Numbered from the stretch's first letter, positions 15,373-24,824 are shown. The stretch is DNA of 64,000 bases from Mycetocola spongiae (GCF_020424085.1 NZ_CP080203.1:2480001-2544000), one strand, 5' to 3'. Notes: generated by a model not told the origin, from the sequence alone. Program-made: numbers and translations.

Positions 15373-15410
15373 GCGGCCGTCCACCCTCGGGTGGGCGGCC
15401 GCTTTGTTAT
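15373..15410 (+). terminator. Intrinsic terminator of rpoBC
   Basis: GC-rich stem (GCGGCCGTCCACC with a matching right arm) followed by TTTGTTATT. Confidence 0.85.
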
Positions 15411-15501
15411 TAACAAACCGATTACGGTCGGGGGTGCGCGCAATAATCGGCGAGCCTCTCCGGGTAGGGTCGAAGAAACATCTGTATACAAGGGGGTAAT
15501 A

Positions 15502-16305
15502 ATGGTGGATCGTGAGCACCTGTCGGAAGACAACGGGCCCGAGGAGACGGGCAGCGATGCGGCCAGCTCGCCGGGCACGGCCCGACGAAACTGGCTGATC
15601 GCGGCGGGGGCCGTGGTGGTGATCGCGGCGGTTGCCGTGACCATCGGGATCACCCGGGGCGCCGCGGAGCCGGAGGCCACGGGGTCTAGCCCGTCACCGA
15701 CCACCACTCCCACGATTGAAGTCTCGGCTACGCCCGCCGGGCCCACCGCCGCGCCCGAGCCCGAGCCGGAGCCGGAGCCCACCGCGGTGCGGGTTGGGGT
15801 GCCGTCGAGCTGCGAGCAGATCTACACGCCGGCGATGCTGACCCTACTGCGCGGGACCGGGCTGGATGAGAATCACGGCCAACAGACGTCCGGAATCGGC
15901 AGCCTGGACCCGCAGCTCCAGGCCCTCATCACGGCGACCCCGCACCTCACCTGCACCTGGGGGCCCCCGGGGGAGGTCGGGCTGGTCACCAATGTCACCG
16001 GGGTGACCGAGGCGCAGTCCGCGGACGTTCTTGCACGGATGCGTGCCACCGGTTTTACCTGTGGTGAGGTCGCGGGCGGCACGCGCTGCTCAAAGCTCTT
16101 AGTGGATCCCAAGGACCTGACCGAGGAAGACCGGGAGGCCATGCCGTGGGGGCTCTCCGCGGAGACGGATCCGATGTATTCCTATGGTGCCGGCGAATCG
16201 GCATTTCTCCGGGACGGGCTGTGGGTGGCGACCCACTGGTCCATGATTGCACCCCCGAATTACACCGAATCCATCGCGGGGAAGATCTTCGGTTCCGCGC
16301 AGTAG
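15502..16305 (+). CDS. Membrane-anchored four-cysteine extracellular protein, paralog 1
   Basis: A 267-residue protein, family not recognised. It has a short cytoplasmic N-terminus, one membrane segment at about 31-52, a Pro/Thr/Glu-rich stalk and an extracellular domain of about 170 residues. The domain has four conserved cysteines (S-C-E-Q-I-Y, L-T-C-T-W-G, F-T-C-G-E, T-R-C-S-K) and ends G-E-S-A-F-L-R-D-G-L-W-V-A-T-H-W then a Y-T-E-S-I helix. It is the first of four tandem copies. ATG 15502 has AGGGGGT before it; the frame opens earlier at 15391 without support. A T-rich terminator follows. Confidence 0.75.
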   Translation: MVDREHLSEDNGPEETGSDAASSPGTARRNWLIAAGAVVVIAAVAVTIGITRGAAEPEATGSSPSPTTTPTIEVSATPAGPTAAPEPEPEPEPTAVRVGVPSSCEQIYTPAMLTLLRGTGLDENHGQQTSGIGSLDPQLQALITATPHLTCTWGPPGEVGLVTNVTGVTEAQSADVLARMRATGFTCGEVAGGTRCSKLLVDPKDLTEEDREAMPWGLSAETDPMYSYGAGESAFLRDGLWVATHWSMIAPPNYTESIAGKIFGSAQ

Positions 16306-16330
16306 AAACCGTCGCCGATAACAAATCCAG

Positions 16331-16357
16331 AACGCCTCACCCGCGTGGCGTTTTTGC
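16331..16357 (+). terminator. Intrinsic terminator after paralog 1
   Basis: An AACGCC/GGCGTT stem is followed by a TTTTT run before the next paralog's promoter, so the four paralogs are not one simple operon. Confidence 0.65.
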
Positions 16358-16410
16358 GTGGCGTTGCCCCCTAAGGTGGGTATAAATCACATTATTTGGG
16401 GGGAAACCTT

Positions 16411-17130
16411 ATGTCTACTTCTCTGCCACCCACGGGCCCGGCGCAAGATCCAAACGGCCCGGCCGGCGAGGGTACAGCACCCGCAGCGCGCGCGAAAAAA
16501 ACCGGCCTGTGGGTGGGAATCATCGTGGCCGCGGTGGTGGTCATCGCCCTGATCGTCTGGGCCGTGGTGGCCAAGAGCGCCGCGCCCGAGGAGCCCGCGC
16601 CCTCGGCCAGTAGCATCGCCCCGACAACCCCGGCTCCCAGCCCGAGCCCCACGGGGGAGGCCTCGCCCAGCCCCAGCAGTGCGGCCCCGGTCGCGGTGCC
16701 CGCCACGTGCGAGGACCTCTTCTCCGAGGACTTTAAAAATAAAATCGGTGTACCGATGAACGATCCGACTAATCAGCTGGAGGGTGTTGAAGACCCCGAG
16801 CTCTCGGCGCTGCTGAACTCGATCCCGCACCTGACCTGCACCTGGAATAGCGCGGGCGAGTCCGGGGCGGGCACCAGCATCGCGCAGGTAAACGCGGAGC
16901 AGCAGGCCGTCATCATGCAGCGCCTGAATACCCTGGGTGCCACGTGCGAGGAGACCCGCGGTGGCACGCTGTGCGAACAGGTGCACTATGAGGACCCGGA
17001 ATACGGCAAGAAGGCCGGCCGCGTCGAGACCGCCTTCCTGCGGGATGGCATCTGGCTGAGCTCGGTTGAGGTGAACTTCTACCGCTACGACTATACGGGC
17101 GAGATCATCGATCACGTGTTTGGTTCCTAG
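16411..17130 (+). CDS. Membrane-anchored four-cysteine extracellular protein, paralog 2
   Basis: A 239-residue protein with the same layout: membrane segment at about 33-55, Pro/Ser-rich stalk, then the four-cysteine domain (T-C-E-D-L-F, L-T-C-T-W-N, A-T-C-E-E-T-R-G-G-T-L-C). The end reads E-T-A-F-L-R-D-G-I-W-L-S-S-V and lacks the T-H-W found in paralogs 1 and 3, so it is the most divergent at the proposed functional end. ATG 16411 has a GGGGGGAA ribosome binding site; GTATAAAT upstream at about 16379 may be its -10. Confidence 0.75.
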   Translation: MSTSLPPTGPAQDPNGPAGEGTAPAARAKKTGLWVGIIVAAVVVIALIVWAVVAKSAAPEEPAPSASSIAPTTPAPSPSPTGEASPSPSSAAPVAVPATCEDLFSEDFKNKIGVPMNDPTNQLEGVEDPELSALLNSIPHLTCTWNSAGESGAGTSIAQVNAEQQAVIMQRLNTLGATCEETRGGTLCEQVHYEDPEYGKKAGRVETAFLRDGIWLSSVEVNFYRYDYTGEIIDHVFGS

Positions 17131-17150
17131 CGACCACGTTCGCGTAGCAT
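17120..17150 (+). promoter_or_regulatory. Candidate promoter of paralog 3, -10 inside an inverted repeat
   Basis: TTGGTT (17120-17125) and TAGCAT (17145-17150) are 19 bp apart. TAGCAT lies in the loop of a perfect inverted repeat, CGACCAC (17131-17137) with GTGGTCG (17152-17158). The spacing is longer than the usual 17 bp, so this is tentative. Confidence 0.35.
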
Positions 17151-17212
17151 GGTGGTCGGGCCGTTGGCCCGGCCACCCTCGTGGTTAATCCCCGCCCGAT
17201 CAAAGGACCCCC

Positions 17213-17896
17213 ATGAGCGAGCCCCGTCACCCCGAGAACACCGCCGAAAAGCGTTCGCGCGGCTGGATCGTCATCTGGGTGGTGCTGGGGGTATTTATCG
17301 CCGCGGGTATCGCGCTGGGAATCGCATTGGGCACCACCACCCCGGCGGCGAAGCCCAGCCCCTCTGCCTCCGCCACGGAACCGACTTCCCCGGCACCCAC
17401 CGCCTCGGCGGAACCCGGCGCCACCGCCGAGGCGGGCTCTCCCCACCCCGGCGATTGCCGTGATATCTATTCGGAGTCGATGTTCTCCTCCCTGGACTCA
17501 CCCGATTTTCCGTTAAATGATCCGCTCCTCATCGACTCGCGCGGCAGCAACGACGAGGTCCTGGTGGGGCTGCTGGATGAGGACCCGGGGCTGCACTGCT
17601 CCTGGGGACTCCCGAGCGAGTTTGGCATCAATACCAATATTGTCCATGTGGATACCGCGACCCATGACCTCGTGCGCGCGCGCCTGGCCCAGGAGGGTTT
17701 TATATGCTCCGAGGAGCGCGGCGGGGAGCTCTGCGCGAAGCTCCTGGTGGGCCCCGGCACCGAGGGCTGGGTGGATGGCGACCTGCAGGCCGGTGAATCC
17801 CATTTCTTCCGCGATGACGTCTGGATCGCCACCCACTGGGGCGGCGGCGAGATGAAGGGCTATACCGAGGACATCGCCTCGACCCTGTGGCCCTAG
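17213..17896 (+). CDS. Membrane-anchored four-cysteine extracellular protein, paralog 3
   Basis: A 227-residue protein, membrane segment at about 20-42, Ser/Pro/Ala stalk, four-cysteine domain (D-C-R-D-I-Y-S-E-S-M, L-H-C-S-W-G, F-I-C-S-E-E-R-G-G-E-L-C). It ends G-E-S-H-F-F-R-D-D-V-W-I-A-T-H-W, then Y-T-E-D-I and T-L-W-P. AAAGGA precedes the ATG. It is closest to paralogs 1 and 4 in the last 60 residues. Function unknown; a sensing or binding role outside the membrane is only a guess. Confidence 0.75.
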   Translation: MSEPRHPENTAEKRSRGWIVIWVVLGVFIAAGIALGIALGTTTPAAKPSPSASATEPTSPAPTASAEPGATAEAGSPHPGDCRDIYSESMFSSLDSPDFPLNDPLLIDSRGSNDEVLVGLLDEDPGLHCSWGLPSEFGINTNIVHVDTATHDLVRARLAQEGFICSEERGGELCAKLLVGPGTEGWVDGDLQAGESHFFRDDVWIATHWGGGEMKGYTEDIASTLWP

Positions 17897-18054
17897 CCAA
17901 GGCCCGCACGGGCCCGCCTCCGCCACGGGAGGCGCGGGACGCCCCGTGGTTCCCGCGCGCCGCGCGCGGCCCGCAAAGCGGCGCACGGGGCCTCCCGGGT
18001 GTGCCGGATAGACTCTGAGTGGCGTTTCGCCCTCGCCGCAACGAGAGGATCATC

Positions 18055-18768
18055 GTGACGGACCCGAATACCCCGCCGTACCCGCGGCCGGTAGCGCCCG
18101 CTCCCGCCCCGCGACGCGGGCGTGGCCTGCGCTTCCTGATCGGCTTTATCGCGTCCATCGGGGTGCTGGGCATCATGATCGTGGGCTTTATCGCGGTGGC
18201 CAATAACGGCATTAACCTCGGCGGTGGCGACGCCGAGATCCCGGAGACCGCCGAGCCGAGCGTCGCCCCCGTTCCGGATCGCCCCGCCCCAGCGGCCCCC
18301 GGAGCGCCCGCGCCGCTGGGCAGCCCGGATACCCGGCCAAATCCGCAGAATTGCGCCGCACTTTATAGCCCCGCCTATTTTGAGAAGCTGCACCGCTTTG
18401 GCCCGCTGAACGATCCCGGCCTGGAGGGCAGCGTGGGCAGCGCCGATGCCACCCTCTCCGCGGAACTCGCGGCAAATCCGGGGCTGCGCTGCACCTGGGG
18501 GAGCGTGGGCGCCTCCGCGCTGACCACCAACCTCACCCGCGTGGATGCGGCCGCGCAGAGGGCCACGATCGCCCGCCTGACCACAATCGGCGCCAAGTGC
18601 ACGCGCGAGAACGCCGGCACGCGCTGCCTGCTCTCCCGGGATACCGCCGAGGGTGCGCGCGGGGAATCACATTTCTTGCGCGAGGGCATCTGGTTGGCCA
18701 CGGCCTGGGAAAAGACCGCCCCCACCGGCTATACCGCGGATATCGTGGAAACCCTTTTCCCCGGTTAG
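18055..18768 (+). CDS. Membrane-anchored four-cysteine extracellular protein, paralog 4
   Basis: A 237-residue protein with a Pro-rich cytoplasmic head of about 25 residues, a membrane segment at about 27-50, a Pro/Ala stalk and the four-cysteine domain (N-C-A-A-L-Y-S-P-A-Y, L-R-C-T-W-G, A-K-C-T-R-E, T-R-C-L-L-S). It ends G-E-S-H-F-L-R-E-G-I-W-L-A-T-A-W, then Y-T-A-D-I and L-F-P-G. GTG 18055 has GAGAGGAT upstream; GTG 18019 opens the frame 12 codons earlier. The 158-nt gap before it is GC-rich with several short hairpins and no gene. Confidence 0.7.
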   Translation: MTDPNTPPYPRPVAPAPAPRRGRGLRFLIGFIASIGVLGIMIVGFIAVANNGINLGGGDAEIPETAEPSVAPVPDRPAPAAPGAPAPLGSPDTRPNPQNCAALYSPAYFEKLHRFGPLNDPGLEGSVGSADATLSAELAANPGLRCTWGSVGASALTTNLTRVDAAAQRATIARLTTIGAKCTRENAGTRCLLSRDTAEGARGESHFLREGIWLATAWEKTAPTGYTADIVETLFPG

Positions 18769-18781
18769 TGACGTTAATCCA

Positions 18782-18800
18782 CCGTTTTGAGTCAAAACGG
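18782..18800. repeat. Perfect inverted repeat upstream of the Ala/Pro-rich membrane-protein gene
   Basis: CCGTTTTG, 3-nt loop, CAAAACGG. It lies 4 nt before a TAAAGT (18804-18809) that could be the -10 of the gene at 18868, so it may be an operator covering the spacer, or a hairpin ending paralog 4. Confidence 0.45.
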
Positions 18801-18867
18801 CGGTAAAGTGTGGCGACGGAAACCAAGAGGAACTCTCGGTCCACCGCCTTAAGTGAGGAGCCCGCCG

Positions 18868-20097
18868 ATGTCGAAGAACACCACCGGACCCGAGGACGCG
18901 CACACCCCCGATCCCGGGGAGAAGCCGGCCGCGCCCGAGCATTTCTCGGAGGCGCTGATCGATGCCGTTCTGACCGAGCCCGTGGGCACGGATCCGATCG
19001 GCGAGGACGAGCCCCCCGCTACGCCAACACCCCCGCTCACCAAGCCCCCGGCCCGCGGCACCGAGGCCCCGGCCGAGCCGCTCGAGGCGGTGATCTCGGC
19101 CGAGCCCGCCGAGACGGTACCGGTGGTGCTGCCCGCCGCCGCGTTCTCCCCGATCGCCGAGGGCATCGCCGCGCCCGCGGAGCCCGCCGCTCCGGCCGAG
19201 CCCACGACCCCCGCCGCCTCCGAGGTTCCCGCGGGTCACCCCGATGCCGAGGCCGCCGCCCCGGCACCGGCGGCCGAGCCCGTGCCGCAGCGCCACGAGG
19301 GCAGCGTGCCCGATCCCGCACCCCAGCCCGATCGGGGGCTGGCCGGGCAGGCCCGCAGCACCCCGATTATGCCCCCGGTCCTGGAATCGGATGCGGTCCC
19401 CACCGCGGCGCCGGATGAGGGCCCCCACCACCTGCCCGCGCGCGCCTTTATTCACCCGGAATCGGTTGCCGATTCCCGCGCCGGCCTGCCCGAATATCCC
19501 GAGGCCGCCGCGGCCCCGGTGGCGGCCGCGCCCGCGGCACCGGCGCGTCCGGTTCCCGTATATGTTGAGGCCCCCGTGGCCCCGCGTGCCGCGGGAAACC
19601 GCGTGGCCGGAATCCTGATCTCGATCCCGTCCACGATCGTTTTTGCCGCGCTGCTCTGCGGCGTGACCTATCTGCACGGCCAGTATTTTGGGGAGTCCCG
19701 CGAGCCGCTGGAATTCCTCGGTTCGCTGTGGTTCTGGCTCGCCGTGGCCATGTACTTCCTGGGCAGCGTGCTGATCGCCGCCATCGTGAACCGTGCCGGA
19801 TGGTGGGCCCACGTGCTGGGCGGCCTGCTGATTGGCCTCTTCGCGGCCATCGGTGCCACCGGTGGTCAGCTGATCGCCGATGCGCAGACCATCTACTCGG
19901 ATGAGGTTCTCACCGCGACCCTGGTGCGGCTGTTCAGCGTGACCTCGCTCGCGGCGTTTATCCTCGGCCGCGAGATCCCGATCTGGTTTGGGCTCTGGGG
20001 TGCCGCGCGCGGCCGCCGAATGAACGCCCGCAATGCCGCTGCCCGCGAGGAATACGAGCACCTGCTGGATAACGGCCCGCAGCTTCAGGGACGCTAG
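18868..20097 (+). CDS. Ala/Pro-rich protein with four-helix membrane domain
   Basis: A 409-residue protein, family not recognised. Residues 1-245 are acidic, Ala/Pro/Glu-rich and probably disordered. Residues 250-390 hold about four membrane segments (I-L-I-S-I-P-S-T-I-V-F-A-A-L-L, L-W-F-W-L-A-V-A-M-Y-F-L, a G-G-L-L-I-G-L-F helix and a final one near R-E-I-P-I-W-F-G). A short basic tail follows. GAGGAG lies 7 nt before the ATG. A low-complexity cytoplasmic head on a small membrane domain resembles the tail of the SipW protein in style only. It follows the four paralogs and has its own terminator. Confidence 0.65.
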   Translation: MSKNTTGPEDAHTPDPGEKPAAPEHFSEALIDAVLTEPVGTDPIGEDEPPATPTPPLTKPPARGTEAPAEPLEAVISAEPAETVPVVLPAAAFSPIAEGIAAPAEPAAPAEPTTPAASEVPAGHPDAEAAAPAPAAEPVPQRHEGSVPDPAPQPDRGLAGQARSTPIMPPVLESDAVPTAAPDEGPHHLPARAFIHPESVADSRAGLPEYPEAAAAPVAAAPAAPARPVPVYVEAPVAPRAAGNRVAGILISIPSTIVFAALLCGVTYLHGQYFGESREPLEFLGSLWFWLAVAMYFLGSVLIAAIVNRAGWWAHVLGGLLIGLFAAIGATGGQLIADAQTIYSDEVLTATLVRLFSVTSLAAFILGREIPIWFGLWGAARGRRMNARNAAAREEYEHLLDNGPQLQGR

Positions 20098-20109
20098 TCC
20101 ACCGCCCGG

Positions 20110-20147
20110 ATACCCCGGTCCCGCCTCGGCGCGGACCGGGGTATTTT
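20110..20147 (+). terminator. Intrinsic terminator
   Basis: ATACCCCGGTCC stem, 10-nt loop, matching arm and TTTTT. Confidence 0.85.
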
Positions 20148-20212
20148 TGCTTCCCCGCGCGCTCGCCTAGGATCAAAACAGACCGGAATCCAAAACCGAG
20201 GAGGCCCGCGCC

Positions 20213-20716
20213 GTGACAGCACCGCGACCCAGCCTCGCCCGCGCGCTGGGATATACGTTCGCCGCGACCCTCATTTTTCTCGCGGCGCTGGTTGCCGCCT
20301 TCGGCATGATCAGCCTCTTCAGCGATGAGGAGGTCATCGATATTCCGGGGGCCGGGCCGCTGCTGGGCCCGCTTGCCGCGCTGATGGCCGCGCTGATCTT
20401 TGCGCTGGCCGCGCTGCGGTCCCTGCACCGCGATACCGGTTCCGAACCCGCGCGGGTCCCGTCGCGCATTGCCGCGGGCATCGCGCTGGGCCTGCTGATC
20501 TGGGTGGCCTATGCGGCCACGATCGGGGCCGGGCAACTGCTCGCCGCGGGCACGCTCGCCGCCGGGACCGACGCCGCCCTGCACGCGCTTCTGCGCCCGT
20601 TCTCGCTCACCGCGGGGGTCCTCGCCGCGCTGATTCTGCCCTCCCTGTTGGCCCTCTCGGCCGCCGCGGGCCGCGGCCATACGCCCACCCGCTGGCACTG
20701 GGAGGAGGATTCCTAG
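20213..20716 (+). CDS. Small four-helix membrane protein (possibly DUF6121)
   Basis: A 167-residue protein with four hydrophobic segments (about 12-36, 45-63, 79-100, 118-142) and a basic C-terminal tail with R-W-H-W. It resembles small membrane proteins annotated DUF6121 in Microbacteriaceae; I recall this rather than can prove it. GTG start with GAGGAGG 8 nt upstream. Confidence 0.6.
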   Translation: MTAPRPSLARALGYTFAATLIFLAALVAAFGMISLFSDEEVIDIPGAGPLLGPLAALMAALIFALAALRSLHRDTGSEPARVPSRIAAGIALGLLIWVAYAATIGAGQLLAAGTLAAGTDAALHALLRPFSLTAGVLAALILPSLLALSAAAGRGHTPTRWHWEEDS

Positions 20717-20773
20717 CGCCGCCGCGACCACCGTATTTTCCCCGGAACCTGGTCTTTTAGGCCGTCCTCCGGC

Positions 20774-20779
20774 TACGCT
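20774..20779 (+). promoter_or_regulatory. -10 box of leaderless promoter
   Basis: TACGCT is 6 nt before the ATG at 20786, with no Shine-Dalgarno present. Confidence 0.5.
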
Positions 20780-20785
20780 CGTGTC

Positions 20786-21424
20786 ATGGAGCGCACCCTG
20801 GAACAGCGCACGGCGCAGGCGGTAGACGCCTGGTTGCGCTGGCTGCCGCGCTGGGAGCCGGCCTCGCATCGCGGGCGCGTGCGCATCTGCCGGATCTGCC
20901 TGGGTTCGCCGCTGCTTGGCGCGGCCGGGCTCGGCTCGGATGTGCCACACGGGGTGACCCACGGGCTCTCCACGCGGCTGAAGCGCGTGATCGACGAGGA
21001 GGTGGACGGCTATACCCGCCGCAATCTGCCGCTCCTGGAGGCCGAACTCGCGCGGATGGCCGCGGCCAAGGCGCACGGCTATCGCCCCGAGGCGGGGCTT
21101 GATCCCGAATACGATGGACTGCCCTGCGACCCCGAGCCCGTGCCCGGGGAGCCGTTTCTTTTTACCCTCGCCGAGCTGGCCTCGCCCGGTTCCCCCGATC
21201 CGGTGCCCGCGCCGCTGAGCGAGGAGGCCAAGACGGCCCTGCGCACCGAGGTGCGCCTCGCCGATGAGTGTGCCGGGCATGCCGGACGGCTGATGGTGCG
21301 CGCCCTGAGCGAACACCGCGAGCGCATCGCCGCGGAGGTCGAGCGCTTTGTGGAACCCCAGATCGCCGCGCTTCTCGCCGATTTACATAACACCCTGGAC
21401 GCACCGCCCTCGCGCTGGGGCTAG
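20786..21424 (+). CDS. Hypothetical cytoplasmic protein
   Basis: A 212-residue protein without signal peptide or membrane segment; I do not recognise its family. The N-terminal third is Arg/Trp-rich with one C-R-I-C pair near residue 35, not enough for a zinc site alone. The middle is acidic and Pro-rich, and the last 60 residues are a likely amphipathic helix (E-V-E-R-F-V-E-P-Q-I). A predicted leaderless start and codon use like its neighbours support a real gene. Confidence 0.6.
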   Translation: MERTLEQRTAQAVDAWLRWLPRWEPASHRGRVRICRICLGSPLLGAAGLGSDVPHGVTHGLSTRLKRVIDEEVDGYTRRNLPLLEAELARMAAAKAHGYRPEAGLDPEYDGLPCDPEPVPGEPFLFTLAELASPGSPDPVPAPLSEEAKTALRTEVRLADECAGHAGRLMVRALSEHRERIAAEVERFVEPQIAALLADLHNTLDAPPSRWG

Positions 21425-21759
21425 GGGGCCCGTCCGCCACGCCGACGCGACGCGCCCGGGCGTTTGACCTGCACCGCCTGAGCAACTACTATTTTTGAGG
21501 TGTGCGCTTTGTCGCGCGTGTCCGCTAAAATCCTCGGATTTGCGGTGGTCACGCCGGTGGAACACACACTACGGGTGCGCTCATCCACGATGAGTGACCC
21601 CCACGGCATACCCGTCAGTTCCGATTCAGGGCTCAACCCCCGATTCGATGGGTCCAGATGAACTCGAGATTGCCGGCGCTTTCCCCCGGGAAAAACCGCG
21701 ATCACGAATGCTCGAAACACGTAGCAGCTGTCACCGTGCAGCAAAAACAAGGAGAAGTT
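21425..21759 (+). promoter_or_regulatory. str operon upstream region and leader, no gene
   Basis: 335 nt without a gene. It contains the rpsL promoter at 21464-21492 and then a leader of about 260 nt. A TAAAAT at about 21525 may be a second -10. The last 40 nt are AT-richer and lead into AAGGAG at 21749. Confidence 0.6.
21464..21492 (+). promoter_or_regulatory. Promoter of rpsL-rpsG-fusA
   Basis: TTGACC, 17-bp spacer, TACTAT: a near-consensus housekeeping sigma promoter in the right place and strand. Confidence 0.65.
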
Positions 21760-22134
21760 GTGCCAACTATTCAGCAGTTGGTCCGGAAGGGGCGTACGCC
21801 GAAGGTCACCAAGACCAAGGCTCCCGCTCTGAAGGCCAACCCCCAGCAGCGTGGTGTTTGCACCCGCGTTTACACCACCACCCCGAAGAAGCCCAACTCG
21901 GCGATGCGTAAGGTCGCCCGTGTGAAGCTCTCTAACGGCACCGAGGTCACCGCCTATATTCCCGGCGAGGGCCACAACCTGCAGGAGCACTCGATGGTGC
22001 TCGTGCGCGGTGGTCGTGTAAAGGACCTTCCCGGTGTGCGTTACAAGATTGTTCGCGGCGCGCTCGACACTCAGGCAGTGAAGAACCGCAAGCAGGCTCG
22101 TAGCCGCTACGGCGCCAAGAAGGAGAAGAAGTAA
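21760..22134 (+). CDS. rpsL: 30S ribosomal protein S12
   Basis: 124 residues, the usual S12 length when begun at GTG 21760 (AAGGAG 5 nt upstream); the frame runs further upstream but without homology. T-T-T-P-K-K-P-N-S and [11 protein letters not shown] are unchanged, so the lysines mutated in streptomycin resistance are wild type. Its stop overlaps the rpsG start (TAATG). Confidence 0.97.
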   Translation: MPTIQQLVRKGRTPKVTKTKAPALKANPQQRGVCTRVYTTTPKKPNSAMRKVARVKLSNGTEVTAYIPGEGHNLQEHSMVLVRGGRVKDLPGVRYKIVRGALDTQAVKNRKQARSRYGAKKEKK

Positions 22135-22604
22135 TGCCTCGTAAGGGACCCGCTCCGAAGCGCCCCGTCGTAGCCGATCCGGTTTACGGCGCACCGATTG
22201 TCAGCCAGCTCGTGAACAAGATTCTTGTTGACGGCAAGAAGGGCCTCGCCGAGCGCATCGTTTACGATGCACTCTCCGCAGTGTCCGCCAAGAACGGCCA
22301 GGACGCCGTTGTAACCCTCAAGAAGGCACTCGATAACGTGCGCCCCACCCTTGAGGTTCGCAGCCGTCGTGTCGGTGGTTCGACCTACCAGGTGCCCGTT
22401 GAGGTTAAGCCTCACCGTGCCAACACCCTTGCTCTGCGTTGGCTTGTGTCCTACGCCAAGGGCCGTCGTGAAAAGACGATGACCGAGCGTCTCACCAACG
22501 AGATCCTCGACGCGTCGAACGGTCTGGGCGCCGCTGTGAAGCGTCGTGAAGACACCCACAAGATGGCCGAGTCGAATAAGGCCTTCGCTCACTACCGCTG
22601 GTAG
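22134..22604 (+). CDS. rpsG: 30S ribosomal protein S7
   Basis: 156 residues, full length, beginning [10 protein letters not shown]. It binds the 3' major domain of 16S rRNA and nucleates the 30S head. Translationally coupled to rpsL by a 1-nt overlap; fusA follows after 105 nt. Confidence 0.97.
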   Translation: MPRKGPAPKRPVVADPVYGAPIVSQLVNKILVDGKKGLAERIVYDALSAVSAKNGQDAVVTLKKALDNVRPTLEVRSRRVGGSTYQVPVEVKPHRANTLALRWLVSYAKGRREKTMTERLTNEILDASNGLGAAVKRREDTHKMAESNKAFAHYRW

Positions 22605-22709
22605 CGAGCACTCCGGAACGGTCGGGGGTGCGCATCCTCGGATGGGCGCCCCCGGCCGGGCCGGAAACCTCGTTTGTCTTCAAGACCTACAACAAATCGG
22701 AGGAACCCC

Positions 22710-24824
22710 GTGGCACTTGACGTGCTCACCGACCTGAATAAGGTCCGCAACATCGGCATCATGGCGCACATCGATGCTGGTAAGACCACTACGACCGAGC
22801 GCATCCTGTTCTATACCGGTGTTAACCACAAGATCGGTGAGACCCACGACGGCGGTGCCACCACCGACTGGATGGAGCAGGAGCAGGAGCGCGGCATTAC
22901 GATCACGTCTGCCGCCGTGACCTGTTTCTGGAATAAGAACCAGATCAACATCATTGACACCCCCGGTCACGTTGACTTCACCGTTGAGGTAGAGCGCTCG
23001 CTGCGCGTCCTCGATGGCGCCGTCGCCGTGTTCGACGGCAAGGAGGGCGTTGAGCCCCAGTCCGAGACCGTGTGGCGTCAGGCCGATAAGTACAACGTTC
23101 CGCGCATCTGTTTTGTAAACAAGATGGATAAGCTCGGTGCCGACTTCTACTACACCGTAGACACCATCATCAACCGCCTCGGAGCCAAGCCGCTGGTTAT
23201 CCAGCTGCCCATCGGCGCCGAGAGCGAGTTCGAGGGTGTTGTTGACCTCGTTGAGATGCGTGCACTGACCTGGCGTGGAGACGCAAAGGGTGACGTCCAG
23301 ATGGGCGCCAAGTACGCCATCGAGGAGATCCCCGCGGACCTCGTGGAGAAGGCTGCGGAATACCGCACCCTGCTGCTCGAGACCGTCGCCGAGACCGACG
23401 ATGCACTCATGGAGAAGTACTTCGGTGGCGAGGAGCTGACCGTAGCCGAGATCAAGGGCGCGATCCGTAAGCTCACCGTTAACTCGGAGATCTACCCCGT
23501 GCTGTGTGGCTCGGCCTTCAAGAACCGTGGCGTTCAGCCCATGCTCGACGCCGTGGTGGACTACCTCCCCTCGCCGCTCGACGTGGGTGCCATCGAGGCC
23601 CGCGACGTGCGCGACGAAGAGAAGATCATCGAGCGTCGTCCCGACGCCGACGAGCCCTTCGCCGCTCTTGCGTTCAAGGTTGCCGTTCACCCCTTCTTCG
23701 GTCGTCTGACCTACGTGCGCGTTTATTCGGGTTCCGCCGATTCCGGTGAGGGCATCTATAACGCCACCAAGGGCAAGAAGGAGCGCATCGGAAAGATCTT
23801 CCAGATGCAGGCCAATAAGGAGCTCCCCGTTGACCGGGTGACCGCCGGCCACATCTACGCGGTTATCGGACTGAAGGACACCACCACCGGTGACACCCTG
23901 ACCGACCCCAACTCGCAGGTAGTTCTTGAGTCGATGACCTTCCCCGAGCCCGTCATTGAGGTTGCAATTGAGCCCAAGACCAAGGCCGACCAGGAGAAGC
24001 TCGGAACCGCCATTCAGAAGCTGGCCGAGGAAGACCCCACGTTCCGCGTGGAGCTCAACCAGGAGACCGGTCAGACCGTCATCAAGGGTATGGGTGAGCT
24101 TCACCTCGACATCCTCGTTGACCGCATGAAGCGCGAGTTCAAGGTTGAGGCCAACGTGGGTAAGCCCCAGGTTGCCTTCCGCGAGACGATCCGTAAGGCC
24201 GTCCCGAAGCACGACTACACGCACAAGAAGCAGACCGGTGGTTCGGGTCAGTTCGCAAAGATCCAGTTTGCGATTGAGCCGATGGAAGTTACCGAAGACA
24301 AGATTTACGAATTCGAAAATAAGGTCACCGGTGGCCGTATTCCTCGCGAGTACATCCCCTCCGTTGACGCCGGATTCAAGGACGCCATGCAGGTTGGTAT
24401 CCTCGCTGGATACCCCATGGTGGGCGTCCGCGCATCGCTTCTCGATGGTGCCGCACACGATGTTGACTCGTCCGAAATGGCGTTCAAGATCGCGGGATCG
24501 ATCGGTATGAAGGAGGCTCTCCGCAAGGCGAGCCCGGTCCTCCTCGAGCCGCTCATGGCCGTTGAGGTTCGTACTCCCGAAGAGTACATGGGAGATGTCA
24601 TCGGTGACCTTAACTCGCGCCGTGGACAGATCTCGTCGATGGAGGACGCCACGGGCATCAAGGTGATCCGTGCCAACGTCCCCCTGTCGGAAATGTTCGG
24701 TTATGTCGGCGATCTGCGGTCTAAGACCTCGGGCCGCGCGGTGTACTCGATGACCTTCGACAGCTATGCTGAGGTCCCCAAGGCAGTAGCCGAGGAGATC
24801 GTCCAGAAGAACAAGGGCGAATAG
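22710..24824 (+). CDS. fusA: Elongation factor G
   Basis: 704 residues, the ribosomal translocase. G1 is [11 protein letters not shown]3 D-T-P-G-H-V-D-F, G4 N-K-M-D. All five domains are present, with the [11 protein letters not shown] domain IV segment. GTG 22710 with GGAGG upstream starts M-A-L-D-V-L-T-D; the longer frame from 22674 is unsupported. Confidence 0.97.
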   Translation: MALDVLTDLNKVRNIGIMAHIDAGKTTTTERILFYTGVNHKIGETHDGGATTDWMEQEQERGITITSAAVTCFWNKNQINIIDTPGHVDFTVEVERSLRVLDGAVAVFDGKEGVEPQSETVWRQADKYNVPRICFVNKMDKLGADFYYTVDTIINRLGAKPLVIQLPIGAESEFEGVVDLVEMRALTWRGDAKGDVQMGAKYAIEEIPADLVEKAAEYRTLLLETVAETDDALMEKYFGGEELTVAEIKGAIRKLTVNSEIYPVLCGSAFKNRGVQPMLDAVVDYLPSPLDVGAIEARDVRDEEKIIERRPDADEPFAALAFKVAVHPFFGRLTYVRVYSGSADSGEGIYNATKGKKERIGKIFQMQANKELPVDRVTAGHIYAVIGLKDTTTGDTLTDPNSQVVLESMTFPEPVIEVAIEPKTKADQEKLGTAIQKLAEEDPTFRVELNQETGQTVIKGMGELHLDILVDRMKREFKVEANVGKPQVAFRETIRKAVPKHDYTHKKQTGGSGQFAKIQFAIEPMEVTEDKIYEFENKVTGGRIPREYIPSVDAGFKDAMQVGILAGYPMVGVRASLLDGAAHDVDSSEMAFKIAGSIGMKEALRKASPVLLEPLMAVEVRTPEEYMGDVIGDLNSRRGQISSMEDATGIKVIRANVPLSEMFGYVGDLRSKTSGRAVYSMTFDSYAEVPKAVAEEIVQKNKGE

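Noticed and set aside
15391-15501. N-terminal extension of paralog 1 from the upstream GTG/ATG.
   Set aside because: It lies in the rpoC terminator and lacks a ribosome binding site; ATG 15502 has one and matches its paralogs.
20101-20212. tRNA, rRNA, CRISPR or insertion sequence in gaps such as this one.
   Set aside because: I looked for cloverleaf ends, spaced direct repeats and transposase motifs throughout the window and saw none.
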